Made by a program: the position numbers and the translations under genes. The notes under the pieces are model-generated. The model was not told the origin of the DNA, made no database searches, and saw only the letters and a list, made by a program, of their open reading frames with translations. DNA of 6,362 nt. Source: Actinomycetota bacterium (GTDB lineage Bacteria; Actinomycetota; Humimicrobiia; Humimicrobiales; Humimicrobiaceae). Numbering within the stretch: position 1 is the stretch's first letter; every line of letters starts with the position of its first letter. Positions 1 to 5,082 of the stretch are shown in pieces. The stretch covers positions 1 to 6,362 of the forward strand of contig JAHILC010000330.1 in the NCBI GenBank assembly GCA_018897225.1. The letters are read 5' to 3'.

Positions 1-1166
1 GAACCAATAATAGCAATTTTTGCTGACTTACTTTCTTCCATATCCGGTAATGGAATTTCACCTAAACTTAATTCATAATCAGCCATGAACCTTTTTAGGT
101 CCATTATGGATATAGGATCATCTACAAGACTTCTTGTACAATTTTTTTCGCAAGGATGCATACACACTCTTCCACATATTGATGGAAATGGATTTTCTGT
201 TCTGTGAAGTTTTAAAGCTTCAAGATATTTCTTTTCTCTTATAAGAGCAATATAACCCTGAGCCGGTACATCTGCGGGACAGCTGCTTCTGCAGGGCGCC
301 TTCCCCCTTTTATTTATAAAATAAGCAGAAGGTACTGCCTGAACAAACATCTTGGATATAGATTTTCTTAATGATAATCCTGCTTCAAAATCATTAGTAT
401 AAGATACCGGGCAGACTTTTTCGCAATCTCCACAAGAAGTGCAGTTTTTTATATTTATATATCGTGGCGTCTTTCTTATGGTAACCTTGAAATTACCTAT
501 GGATCCTTCTACTTTAATTACTTCCGATAAACTTAAAAGTTCAATATTTTCCTGCATTCCAACATCCACCATTTTTGGAGATAATATGCAAGCTGAACAA
601 TCAATCGTAGGAAAAGTTTTATCCAGTTGAGCCATTCTGCCACCAATAGAAGCCTCCCTCTCGACAAGCGTCACCTTAAGTCCACCGTCAGCCATATCAA
701 GACTTGCTTGAATTCCTGCAATTCCTCCACCAATTACAAGCACATTTTTATTCAATTCAAAATATTTTGGATAGAGTTCAATATGCCTTCTGACCTTATA
801 AACAGCCATTCTGATCAGTTCAATTGCTTTTTGTGTAGCTTTTTCCCTGTCATCATGAATCCATGAGTCATGTTCCCTGATGTTTGCCATCTCAAAAAGA
901 TATGGATTCAGGTTAACAGACTCAACAGTTCTCATGAAAGTATTTCCATGAACACGGGGAGAGCATGAGGCAACTATCACTCTATTAAGATTATGTTCTT
1001 CGATAGCCTTCTTAATCTGCTCCTGACCGGGTTCGGAGCATGTATATAAATTTGTTTGCTTAAAAACTACCCCGGGAAATTTTAAAACTTCTTTTGCAAC
1101 TCTTTCTACATCAACAGTTGCACCAATATTTGAGCCGCAGTAACATATAAACACACCGATTCTCAA
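1..1166 (-). CDS. hdrA: HdrA-like flavoprotein fused to a GltD/NfnB-type domain (N-terminal 388 residues, runs off the left edge)
   Basis: This is the electron-bifurcating flavin subunit of a cytoplasmic heterodisulfide-reductase-like complex. Translation shows the HdrA N-terminus (VFICYCGSNIG, residues 5-15; TCSEPGQ at 42-48; ASCSPR at 66-71), an FAD-binding GGGIAG at 146-151 with acidic E169 ending the next strand, the HdrA signature GGRMAQLDKTFPTIDCSAC at 175-193, and one ferredoxin motif, C242/C245/C248/C252-P. From about residue 285 it changes to the N-terminal [4Fe-4S] domain of GltD/NfnB/DPYD proteins: C292, C296, C331, C335, C339, C343 with CPADVPAQGYIALI and ICGRVCMHPCE. The last residues, AKIAIIG, look like the start of a second nucleotide-binding fold. 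The start is TTG at 1166, because an in-frame TAG directly precedes it and AGAAGGA lies 7 nt upstream. It is the third gene of hdrCBA, 106 bp after hdrB. The fusion suggests NAD(P)H as electron partner (inference). Confidence 0.9.
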   Translation of the reverse strand, partial: MRIGVFICYCGSNIGATVDVERVAKEVLKFPGVVFKQTNLYTCSEPGQEQIKKAIEEHNLNRVIVASCSPRVHGNTFMRTVESVNLNPYLFEMANIREHDSWIHDDREKATQKAIELIRMAVYKVRRHIELYPKYFELNKNVLVIGGGIAGIQASLDMADGGLKVTLVEREASIGGRMAQLDKTFPTIDCSACILSPKMVDVGMQENIELLSLSEVIKVEGSIGNFKVTIRKTPRYINIKNCTSCGDCEKVCPVSYTNDFEAGLSLRKSISKMFVQAVPSAYFINKRGKAPCRSSCPADVPAQGYIALIREKKYLEALKLHRTENPFPSICGRVCMHPCEKNCTRSLVDDPISIMDLKRFMADYELSLGEIPLPDMEESKSAKIAIIG

Positions 1167-1173
1167 CTAATTT

Positions 1174-1180
1174 TCCTTCT
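1174..1180 (-). promoter_or_regulatory. Ribosome binding site of hdrA that decides a TTG start
   Basis: AGAAGGA on the minus strand lies 7 nt before TTG at 1166. The codon immediately before that TTG is an in-frame TAG, so no earlier start is possible, and the conserved HdrA N-terminus begins with the next residues. This is why TTG is chosen over a later GTG at residue 5. Confidence 0.7.
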
Positions 1181-1272
1181 CTAACTCTGATGAAAATAAT
1201 ATTTTTTAATTTTTTTTATAATTTTGTAATTTTATATTTTTATATTAATTGCACTGTTAAATAACTTGAAAC

Positions 1273-2238
1273 TTAAATTCTAATATCTGGTTTAACAAAT
1301 AGCTTATCTATCATGGTATTTTTAAAAGATAAACCTAAAGCCAGACCTAAAATCTGAGATATATAAAATACGGGTATTTTATAATTTGACTTATAATATT
1401 TATTTATTTGTGATTGTCTTAAATCCAGATTCTGCTGACATAATGGACAACAAACTATTATACAGTTAGCGCCTGAATCCTGTGCTGCATTTAAAATTTT
1501 TTCACTAAGCTCAATAACAATATTTTTATTGGTTAGAGATAAAATCGCTCCACAGCATTCAGTCTTGAAAGAAAAATTCAGACTTTTTATGCCAACTTCT
1601 TTTAAGACATTCTCCATAGAGGTGGGATTCTCAATATTATCAAATTTAGTTACATAACCCGGCCTTAAAAGTACGCACCCATAATAACAAACTGGTTTTA
1701 AACTCTTTAAAAGCATAATCTCCCTGGAATTATTGATTTCATCCTTTACTTCAATGTACTTATTTCTTATCTTTTCTTTTATTAATAACAAAAACTGAAC
1801 TATTGAATAAACTCGAAAATCAAGTTTCTGATTTATATCAAATCCCATATTTTTCAGTTCTTCCAAAACCAAATTCCTTTTACTCTCCTGCATTTTGTTT
1901 TCCGGTTCTATATTGCTATTTATGACTTTAGACGCTATTAATAACCTACAATAGCAGGAGACACATGGACAGAGTATATTTTCATAATCCATTTTTTTTG
2001 CTAAAAGTAAATTTCTGGCAGAAAGAATAATTGAAAGCTCTTCACTTACATTATGTGCCGGAGTTGTTCCGCAGCAGTTCCAGTCATCAATTTCTTCAAA
2101 TTCTACATTTAAAAACTTTAATAAATTTTTCAGGGAAACATTAAAGTCCATGGCTGTAGAATTCAGCGAACACCCTGGAAAATAGGCTATTTTTCCTAAT
2201 TGAATATCTTCTTGAAATTTTTCCATCTCTTTTTTCAT
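1273..2238 (-). CDS. hdrB: HdrB-like subunit, two cysteine-rich CCG domains
   Basis: This is the catalytic subunit of an HdrABC-type complex. In the family, each CCG domain can hold a noncubane [4Fe-4S] cluster that reduces a disulfide or related acceptor. The 321 residues contain two complete CCG motifs. The first is C23 in AYFPGCSLNSTA, C55-C56-G57 in DWNCCG, and C92/C95 within CPCVSC. The second is C184/C188, C228-C229-G230, and C264/C267 in CCPLC. Length is close to the usual 290-300 residues, with about 15 extra residues before the AYFPGCS block. The start is uncertain: ATG at 2238 has no Shine-Dalgarno sequence, and a second ATG lies at codon 5. It sits 60 bp after hdrC and 106 bp before hdrA, so one transcript is likely. 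No transmembrane segment is seen, so the complex is probably soluble. The physiological substrate cannot be read from sequence. Confidence 0.9.
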   Translation of the reverse strand: MKKEMEKFQEDIQLGKIAYFPGCSLNSTAMDFNVSLKNLLKFLNVEFEEIDDWNCCGTTPAHNVSEELSIILSARNLLLAKKMDYENILCPCVSCYCRLLIASKVINSNIEPENKMQESKRNLVLEELKNMGFDINQKLDFRVYSIVQFLLLIKEKIRNKYIEVKDEINNSREIMLLKSLKPVCYYGCVLLRPGYVTKFDNIENPTSMENVLKEVGIKSLNFSFKTECCGAILSLTNKNIVIELSEKILNAAQDSGANCIIVCCPLCQQNLDLRQSQINKYYKSNYKIPVFYISQILGLALGLSFKNTMIDKLFVKPDIRI

Positions 2239-2289
2239 TAGAATTTAAAAAAAAATAATAAAATAAAATTAAAAAATAAAGTCAACGAA

Positions 2290-2306
2290 ATTTGTAAATT
2301 ACAAAT
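2290..2306. repeat. 17-bp palindrome over the hdrC stop codon
   Basis: ATTTGTAA and TTACAAAT are perfect 8-bp arms around a single A. The hdrC stop codon lies inside it. It is AT-rich and has no T run that would make it a standard terminator. The function is unknown and chance is possible in such AT-rich DNA. Confidence 0.5.
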
Positions 2307-2838
2307 ATTTTTTTACAACCCTTGATAATTTTTTCCTGTCTTTTACAAACTCGGGAAATAATTTTATTTTTCTCTTTCTCAAAATATTTAAAGCTAAATC
2401 CATATCATTGAAAAATTTTCCGCTCACTAGATTTAAATTTAAAATGAGACCAGGCTCATAACTTCTTCCAAAAATTCCAATAATTTTTAAAAAAGCTTTA
2501 TAAAATTCTGCTATGAGTTTTTCTTTGAAACTCCTGTTTTCCCAACTCTTAATACGCAGGTAACTCATTATTGCTGCAATATCTATCCCCTGCGGACATC
2601 TGCTGCTGCAAATTTCACATGATAAACACAAATAAATAGAATTAGAATCAAATATAGAATTTATTTCATTTGCCTGAACTAGCCGGATAATCTGATTGGG
2701 CTGATATTCATATACATTTGCAAGAGGACAGCCGGCCGTACATCTTCCACACTGATAACAATAATAAATATCAGGTTCAATGAAATTTATTATCTCATCT
2801 CTTATTTTATCTGATAAGTTGTTATTAATTTTTCTCAT
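2299..2838 (-). CDS. hdrC: HdrC-like iron-sulfur subunit
   Basis: This is the electron-transfer subunit that links HdrA flavin and clusters to HdrB. The 179 residues contain two classical [4Fe-4S] motifs of the C-x2-C-x2-C-x3-C-P type: C27/C30/C33/C37 (CYQCGRCTAGCP) and C71/C74/C77/C81 (CLSCEICSSRCP). The region between them (YEYQPNQIIRLVQANE) and the C-terminal part (GRSYEPGLILNLNLVSGKFFNDMDLA) match the typical HdrC layout, and the length is normal for the family. It has no membrane segments, unlike the cytochrome-linked HdrE/DsrM-type partners. The start at ATG 2838 is the first in-frame ATG after an upstream TAG. No Shine-Dalgarno sequence stands before it. It is the first gene of the hdrCBA cluster and is followed by hdrB after 60 bp. 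Confidence 0.9.
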   Translation of the reverse strand: MRKINNNLSDKIRDEIINFIEPDIYYCYQCGRCTAGCPLANVYEYQPNQIIRLVQANEINSIFDSNSIYLCLSCEICSSRCPQGIDIAAIMSYLRIKSWENRSFKEKLIAEFYKAFLKIIGIFGRSYEPGLILNLNLVSGKFFNDMDLALNILRKRKIKLFPEFVKDRKKLSRVVKKYL

Positions 2839-2902
2839 TATTTTAAATAAAAAGACAAAATCCTATTTATTAGCAGTAGATTTTATATTAATTTAATATT
2901 TT

Positions 2903-2932
2903 TTAAAAGGGTTTATTTTATATTTGTGTCAA
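2903..2932 (-). promoter_or_regulatory. Possible promoter of the hdrCBA cluster
   Basis: On the minus strand a perfect -35 box TTGACA (2932-2927) is followed after 18 nt by a weak -10 box TTTTAA (2908-2903), about 65 bp upstream of the hdrC start. The -10 box is poor and the region is very AT-rich, so the exact start site is uncertain. Confidence 0.35.
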
Positions 2933-2954
2933 ATTAATAAAGGTAAAGCTTACA

Positions 2955-2990
2955 CATGTTTTTATCATAACTCTAAAAGATTAAAACATG
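2955..2990. repeat. Inverted repeat upstream of the hdr promoter
   Basis: CATGTTTT (2955-2962) and AAAACATG (2983-2990) are perfect 8-bp arms, 20 bp apart. They lie just upstream of the -35 candidate for hdrCBA, which is a common place for an activator or repressor site. Operator function is inferred from position only. Confidence 0.4.
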
Positions 2991-3041
2991 CTTTAGCAAT
3001 TATATGGGATTTACACTTTACAAAGAATTTATTTTTGGGAG

Positions 3042-3076
3042 ACTAAGTATATGATTTTATAAATACGATGACATAT
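3042..3076 (+). repeat. Left terminal inverted repeat of the IS630 element
   Basis: The left end has two conserved blocks, ACTAAGT (3042-3048) and an inner 19-mer starting TATAAATACGATGAC (3058-3076). Against the reverse complement of the right end, 22 of 35 positions match without gaps, concentrated in the two blocks. Confidence 0.6.
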
Positions 3077-3082
3077 AATTTA

Positions 3083-3111
3083 TTGACAAAATGGCTCGAT
3101 TTTGGTATATT
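3083..3111 (+). promoter_or_regulatory. Strong promoter of the transposase gene
   Basis: A perfect -35 box TTGACA (3083-3088), a 17-bp spacer and a -10 box TATATT (3106-3111) form a near-consensus sigma-70-type promoter just inside the left end of the element. Transcription would start near 3118, giving a very short leader before the ribosome binding site. Confidence 0.7.
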
Positions 3112-3124
3112 ATCATCAAAAAGT

Positions 3125-3130
3125 AGGAGG
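3125..3130 (+). promoter_or_regulatory. Ribosome binding site that sets the transposase start
   Basis: AGGAGG ends 4 nt before ATG at 3135. This favours 3135 over an in-frame ATG at 3102, which lies within the promoter and would be upstream of the expected transcript start. Confidence 0.75.
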
Positions 3131-3134
3131 GAAT

Positions 3135-3443
3135 ATGCCGAGAAAGAGTCCATATGGTATTGTACTGACGAAAAAAGAGAAAGAAGAACTAGAATCATTA
3201 GGTCGGAAATATACGTCAGCGTATTATCGTGTTGTACGTGCCAAAATTATTTTGATGGCAGCTCAAGGGATTGAGAACGACGAAATAGGCCGAAGACTTG
3301 ATTTGCCTCGTCAGATCGCAAGCAAATGGAGAAAGCGTTTTTTTGAACGAAGACTTGAGGGATTAGAAGATGAAGCAAGACAAGGACGTCCGCCAGTTTT
3401 TTTTCCCTCAGGTGGCAGTTCAGGTAAAGGCTCTTGCTTGTGA
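3135..3443 (+). CDS. IS630 transposase N-terminal part, helix-turn-helix domain (first frame)
   Basis: This 102-residue reading frame starts at ATG 3135 with an AGGAGG site 4 nt upstream. Residues about 33-72 (YRVVRAKIILMAAQG through SKWRKRFF) form the helix-turn-helix that binds terminal repeats in this family, followed by the linker GLEDEARQGRPP that normally leads into the second DNA-binding region. After the poly-T run at 3397-3404 the frame continues for 13 off-family residues (SGGSSGKGSCL at the end) and stops at TGA 3441-3443. If no slippage occurs, the product is a short DNA-binding protein without a catalytic core, which could act as an inhibitor of transposition (inference). Confidence 0.7.
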   Translation: MPRKSPYGIVLTKKEKEELESLGRKYTSAYYRVVRAKIILMAAQGIENDEIGRRLDLPRQIASKWRKRFFERRLEGLEDEARQGRPPVFFPSGGSSGKGSCL

Positions 3444-4329
3444 ATTGCCCTGGGAAAGTGGTATTCCTTTGTCCCGCTTCAGTGGTGATGAGATTGCTAG
3501 TGAAGCCATCAAGAGGGGAATTGTAGCCAGTATCAGTGGTGCTACTGTATGGAGATGGTTAAACGAAGATGCTATCAAACCATGGCAGCATAGAAGCTGG
3601 ATTTTCCCTCGTGACCCTGATTTTAGAGAGAAAGCTGGCCGTATATTGGATCTGTACCATGGAATCTGGGATGATAAGCATCTGAGTTCCGATGAATATA
3701 TAATCTCTGCTGATGAAAAGACCAGTATCCAGGCCAGAATTCGCAAGCATGTAACTGCTCCTCCATGTTCTGGAAAGCCGATGAGAGTAGAGCATGAGTA
3801 TACCCGTGGTGGAGCATTGAATTACCTGGCAGCATGGGATGTCAGACGTGCAAAAGTATTTGGACGTTGTGAACCTAAGACCGGCATTGTTCCCTTTGGT
3901 CGTCTCGTGGATCAAGTTATGACTCAAGAACCTTATTGTTCTGCCAAAAGAGTTTTTTGGATTGTTGACAATGGATCTTCTCATCGTGGCGGATCTTCTG
4001 TAGAACGACTTCAGAAAATGTGGTCAAATATTGTTGTTGTACATCTTCCAGTCCATGCGAGTTGGTTGAATCAAGTTGAAATATACTTTTCTATCATTCA
4101 GCGAAAGGTTCTAACTCCGAACGATTTTTCCTCCCAGGATGATGTGAAATCCAGATTATTCCAATTCCAGGAACGATATGAACAGATAGCCAAACCATTT
4201 GAGTGGAAATTCACAAGGGATGATTTATCAAAGATACTATCAAAGATTCCAGCAGAATTGGATTCATTCTGGGATAAACCTGCCGCCTATTCTGGACAAA
4301 GTTGCCACTCATTAGTACTTACTGCATAA
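3370..4329 (+). CDS. IS630 transposase C-terminal part, DDE catalytic domain (second frame)
   Basis: This frame encodes up to 319 residues if started at ATG 3370. It carries the second DNA-binding region (SGATVWRWLNEDAIKPWQHRSW, residues 56-77) and the catalytic triad: D115 in ISADEKTSIQ, D200 in FWIVDNGSSHRG, and E237 in SWLNQVEIYFS. The spacing of 36 residues between the last two fits the IS630/Tc1 pattern. The motif blocks GGALNYLAAWDV and VFGRCEPKTGI are typical of one IS630 subgroup. The first nine or so residues are off-frame relative to the family, so the true product is probably a fusion with the preceding frame. Independent initiation is possible, since GAGGG (3357-3361) lies 8 nt before the ATG. 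The stop is TAA at 4327-4329, 11 bp before the right inner repeat. Confidence 0.75.
   Translation: MKQDKDVRQFFFPQVAVQVKALACELPWESGIPLSRFSGDEIASEAIKRGIVASISGATVWRWLNEDAIKPWQHRSWIFPRDPDFREKAGRILDLYHGIWDDKHLSSDEYIISADEKTSIQARIRKHVTAPPCSGKPMRVEHEYTRGGALNYLAAWDVRRAKVFGRCEPKTGIVPFGRLVDQVMTQEPYCSAKRVFWIVDNGSSHRGGSSVERLQKMWSNIVVVHLPVHASWLNQVEIYFSIIQRKVLTPNDFSSQDDVKSRLFQFQERYEQIAKPFEWKFTRDDLSKILSKIPAELDSFWDKPAAYSGQSCHSLVLTA
3397..3404 (+). other. Run of eight T at the transposase frame change
   Basis: The first frame reads gtt ttt ttt ccc, while the catalytic frame reads cag ttt ttt ttc cct. The second frame is +1 relative to the first. A transcript with seven U, made by RNA polymerase slippage, would encode one continuous transposase. 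A -1 ribosomal shift here would instead run into a stop after a few codons. Confidence 0.6.
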
Positions 4330-4339
4330 ATGATGGCAA

Positions 4340-4374
4340 ATACGTCACCGAATTTATGAGCCAGAGCACTAAGT
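4340..4374 (-). repeat. Right terminal inverted repeat of the IS630 element
   Basis: The reverse complement reads ACTTAGT (4374-4368), an 8-9 bp variable segment, then CATAAATTCGGTGACGTAT (4358-4340). It pairs with the left end in both blocks at identical spacing. On the plus strand the outer block reads ACTAAGTA, identical to the left edge. Confidence 0.6.
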
Positions 4375-4375
4375 A

Positions 4376-4593
4376 AAATAAGTACCATATACCATTAAGT
4401 AAACCTTATCGAACTCATAGTTATTAATGTTGCTTATTATAAGTTGAACAGAGTATATAATAGACTTCTTTTTCGACCTGCCTATATATTTTAATAGAGC
4501 TAGCCCTTAATTATGATAACAGCTAGAAATATAATAATTGTGTAGATATTTTAAGTTGATTTTTTATAGTTTTTTAATTAATTATCTGGAATA
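4376..4593. other. Intergenic stretch between the insertion sequence and the response regulator gene
   Basis: No gene, RNA or clear terminator is seen in these 218 bp. They are AT-rich and hold short AAGTA repeats next to the element edge (AAGTAAAATAAGTACC, then TTAAGTAAACC). The response regulator stop lies at the right edge within an 11-bp palindrome (GAATA-A-TATTC on the minus strand). Any transcript leaving the regulator gene toward hdrCBA would cross this stretch and the insertion sequence. Confidence 0.4.
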
Positions 4594-4998
4594 TTATTCA
4601 TCTGGCAAATTAAGCATAGATTTGACTTGTAGTATTAGCTCCTTTGGCTGGACCGGTTTGTCCAAGAATTTACTTACAGGTAACCAGGATTCATCAATAT
4701 CCTTATCAGTAAACAGGCCCATATATATTCCTCGTTCATTTACTGCTGAAAGCATGATAATCGGGATATTGGTTAATTTATTGTTCCTTTTAAGATCTCT
4801 TGCAATATTAAACCCTGCAGAACTATTTTCAGGGAACATTACATCCAGGATAATTAAGTCCGGATTGTACTGTGATACATTTTCAATTACATTTTCATCA
4901 TTATATTGCGCAGAAACCTCGAATCCGTTAGCGTTTAAAACTATTGATATTGATTCTACGATATCTCGATCGTCATCAATGATATAGATCTTTTTCAT
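4594..4998 (-). CDS. Receiver-only (CheY-like) response regulator
   Basis: The 134 residues form a single phosphoacceptor receiver domain with no output domain. The acidic pocket D8-D9-D10 follows the first strand (KKIYIIDDD), the phosphorylation site is D52 (LIILDVMFP), S84 is the switch serine (IIMLSA), and K114-P115 is the conserved lysine-proline pair (FLDKPVQPKEL). An insert at about 88-109 (ERGIYMGLFTDKDIDESWLPVSK) is longer than in CheY. The start is ATG at 4998, because AGGAGG lies 5 nt upstream; an in-frame ATG at 5052 would place 18 extra residues in the divergent promoter region. The gene is divergent from the histidine kinase, its likely phosphodonor. With no DNA-binding domain, it must act through protein contact or a phosphorelay. 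It has the same orientation as hdrCBA, beyond the insertion sequence. Confidence 0.9.
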   Translation of the reverse strand: MKKIYIIDDDRDIVESISIVLNANGFEVSAQYNDENVIENVSQYNPDLIILDVMFPENSSAGFNIARDLKRNNKLTNIPIIMLSAVNERGIYMGLFTDKDIDESWLPVSKFLDKPVQPKELILQVKSMLNLPDE

Positions 4999-5003
4999 CC
5001 AAA

Positions 5004-5009
5004 CCTCCT
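5004..5009 (-). promoter_or_regulatory. Ribosome binding site that sets the response regulator start
   Basis: AGGAGG on the minus strand sits 5 nt before ATG 4998. It rules in the short form starting MKKIYIIDDD, which matches where receiver domains normally begin. Confidence 0.8.
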
Positions 5010-5023
5010 TTTCGTAAATTTTT

Positions 5024-5052
5024 ATTTTAAGAAATCTTTTCTCATTGTACAA
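5024..5052 (-). promoter_or_regulatory. Possible promoter of the response regulator
   Basis: Minus-strand TTGTAC (5052-5047), a 17-nt spacer and TAAAAT (5029-5024) form a plausible but weak promoter 25 bp upstream of the start codon. The -35 box matches consensus only in TTG and lies within a palindrome. Confidence 0.35.
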
Positions 5053-5053
5053 T
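5044..5053. promoter_or_regulatory. Palindrome ATTGTACAAT in the divergent control region, possible operator
   Basis: This perfect 10-bp palindrome lies between the divergent regulator and kinase genes. It overlaps the candidate -35 of the regulator and touches the TATAAT of the kinase, so one bound protein could affect both. Operator function is inferred from position. Confidence 0.4.
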
Positions 5054-5058
5054 ATAAT
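5053..5058 (+). promoter_or_regulatory. -10 box of the histidine kinase gene
   Basis: A perfect TATAAT lies 24 bp before ATG 5083. No good -35 box is found at the proper distance, which may mean that an activator is needed. A purine-rich AGGGGG (5072-5077), 5 nt before the ATG, is the ribosome binding site. Confidence 0.45.
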
Positions 5059-5082
5059 TAGATTAAAAATAAGGGGGAAAAT

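Larger units (their letters stand above)
3135..4329 (+). pseudogene. IS630-family transposase, full coding span split by a +1 frame change
   Basis: Joined across the frame change, this span encodes about 397 residues of an IS630/Tc1-type transposase that cuts and joins the element ends. The N-terminal frame supplies the helix-turn-helix DNA-binding domain, and the C-terminal frame supplies the DDE catalytic core. The two frames overlap between 3370 and 3443. Removing a single T from the run of eight at 3397-3404 restores the continuous family-like sequence GRPPVFFPQVAVQVK. The change could be a disabling mutation, a sequencing error in a homopolymer, or a functional slippage site. All three expected acidic catalytic residues and the rest of the protein are intact, which argues for recent damage or real recoding rather than old decay. 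Confidence 0.75.
3042..4375 (+). mobile_element. IS630-family insertion sequence, about 1.33 kb
   Basis: The element carries an IS630-type DDE transposase on the plus strand between imperfect bipartite terminal inverted repeats. Outer 7-mers (ACTAAGT on the left, ACTTAGT on the reverse complement of the right) and inner 19-mers (15 of 19 identical) are equally spaced at both ends. An 8-bp direct repeat ACTAAGTA is present at both edges. IS630 elements usually duplicate only a TA, and TA occurs inside this repeat, so the true ends may be a few bases further in. The interior is visibly richer in G and C than the flanking DNA, as expected for acquired DNA. It sits between the response regulator gene and hdrC and disrupts no recognisable gene. 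Confidence 0.85.

Noticed and set aside
439..866. Two short plus-strand open frames (63 and 79 residues)
   Set aside because: They lie opposite the HdrA coding sequence, whose conserved flavin and cysteine motifs are on the minus strand. Their own products show no recognisable domain.
1167..1272. Possible terminator in the T-rich hdrB-hdrA spacer
   Set aside because: The spacer has long A/T runs but no GC stem before them. hdrA is most simply read as part of the same operon.
3068..3274. Plus-strand open frame of 68 residues at the left end of the insertion sequence
   Set aside because: It overlaps the transposase promoter and the better-supported first transposase frame, with no domain of its own.
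3420..3984. Minus-strand open frames of 70 to 141 residues
   Set aside because: They are antisense to the transposase catalytic region, which carries the DDE motifs. No ribosome binding site or family features are seen.
4430..4461. Possible plus-strand promoter (TTGCTT and TATAAT)
   Set aside because: The spacer is 20 bp, the -35 box is poor, and no plus-strand gene follows before the kinase, which has its own control region.
4500..4536. Possible hairpin between two AGCTAG copies
   Set aside because: Only four bases pair and no T run follows on either strand, so a terminator is not supported.
4538..4987. Plus-strand open frame of 149 residues
   Set aside because: It is antisense to the receiver domain, whose D52, S84 and K114 residues prove the minus strand is coding.
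4999..5052. N-terminal extension of the response regulator to ATG 5052
   Set aside because: The added 18 residues would occupy the divergent promoter region and precede a near-perfect AGGAGG site for ATG 4998, where receiver domains normally begin.
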